From positions 1-5,104 of the forward strand of contig JAAFIT010000205.1 of the NCBI GenBank assembly GCA_013298745.1: a DNA stretch of 5,104 nucleotides, read 5' to 3'. The notes under the pieces are model-generated. The model saw only the letters and a list, made by a program, of their open reading frames with translations, had not been told where the DNA came from and ran no database searches. This document shows, piece after piece, positions 4,800-5,104 of this stretch. The DNA comes from Sphingomonadales bacterium (GTDB lineage: Bacteria; Pseudomonadota; Alphaproteobacteria; Sphingomonadales; Sphingomonadaceae). A program made the translations under genes and the position numbers. How positions within the stretch are numbered: position 1 is the first letter of the stretch; each line of letters opens with the position of its first letter.

Positions 4800-5104
4800 A
4801 TGCAGCATTTCTCCGCCACCGCAGCGCCCGGCGCCCCCGCCAAGCAGGCGGACCTGCGCACCCTCAAGCGCTTCATTCCCTATTTGTGGCCGGCGGGTGA
4901 GCCGGCGCTGAAGGCGCGCGTCACGGCGGCGATGTTCCTCGTCATCCTGGCGAAATCGACCTCGCTGGTCATGCCCTTTGCCTTCAAGGGCGCCATCGAT
5001 CGCATGGCGGCGGGCGTCCCAGATGGCATCGGCATCGCCGTGGCACTGGTCTGCGCCTATGCGCTCGCGCGCTTCGGCGGCGTATTGTTCGACAATCTGC
5101 GCAA
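4800..5104 (+). CDS. Atm1/ABCB7-like ABC transporter, permease N-terminus (partial)
   Basis: The frame from ATG4800 stays open to the window edge (101 codons plus 2 nt) and reads MQHFSATAAPGAPAKQADLRTLKRFIPYLWPAG, then VTAAMFLVILAKSTSLVMPFAFKGAIDRM (first transmembrane helix around residues 40-60), a second hydrophobic stretch, IGIAVALVCAYALARFGGVLFDNLR (from about 77), and the edge. LRTLKRFIPYLWP, the P-x-x-F/Y-K-x-AID pattern after TM1, and FDNLRN after TM2 match the Atm1/ABCB7/HMT1 group of half-size exporters, which move glutathione-linked sulfur or metal compounds; a Novosphingobium member is a known example. The nucleotide-binding domain lies beyond the window. Upstream, AGGCG at 4792-4796 is too close to be a good ribosome site and AAGG at 4777-4780 is too far, so initiation may be weak. 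The glutathione-conjugate role is inferred from family. Confidence 0.85.
   Translation, partial: MQHFSATAAPGAPAKQADLRTLKRFIPYLWPAGEPALKARVTAAMFLVILAKSTSLVMPFAFKGAIDRMAAGVPDGIGIAVALVCAYALARFGGVLFDNLR

Overview
The window is GC-rich with strong G/C preference at third codon positions. Its gene content points to an alphaproteobacterium, most likely of the Sphingomonadales: a LolA-type periplasmic protein, a small glycine-zipper protein, an Atm1-like half-size ABC transporter, and dyad repeats starting GCCTCCGGCGG. The taxonomic call is inferred from codon use and remembered family resemblance; no search was run.

Layout. Positions 1-31 probably hold the last codons of a rightward gene. Positions 62-649 and 646-1368 form a tightly coupled pair of small GT-A-fold transferases, of the DUF2064/TIGR04282 and GT2/TIGR04283 types, which databases label 'arsenosugar biosynthesis'. 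Their stop and start codons overlap as GTGA. An extended SDR oxidoreductase/epimerase (2353-1325, minus) runs head-on into the second transferase and overlaps its 3' end by 44 bp. A radical SAM protein (about 2446-3384, plus) is transcribed divergently from the SDR gene across a gap of about 92 bp. It has no ATG, GTG or TTG where its coding signal begins; an ATC behind a good Shine-Dalgarno sequence is the best candidate start. It ends 4 bp from a small exported glycine-zipper protein (3700-3389, minus). Divergent from that gene is a LolA-like lipoprotein carrier (3817-4413, plus). A gene-free stretch of 386 bp follows (4414-4799). It is rich in dyad symmetry: a 107-bp composite inverted repeat resembling a REP/BIME element, a 9-bp stem, and a 12-bp perfect GC stem that looks like a terminator or leader hairpin. 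The window closes inside the 5' end of an Atm1/ABCB7-like ABC transporter (4800 onward).

How they fit together. The two transferases, the SDR enzyme and the radical SAM enzyme form a four-gene neighbourhood that could build and modify a glycosylated small molecule or lipid. No arsM or arsS-type gene lies in the window, so the arsenosugar label is only a family name here. The glycine-zipper and LolA genes concern the cell envelope and appear to be an independent divergent pair. The ABC transporter begins a separate unit.
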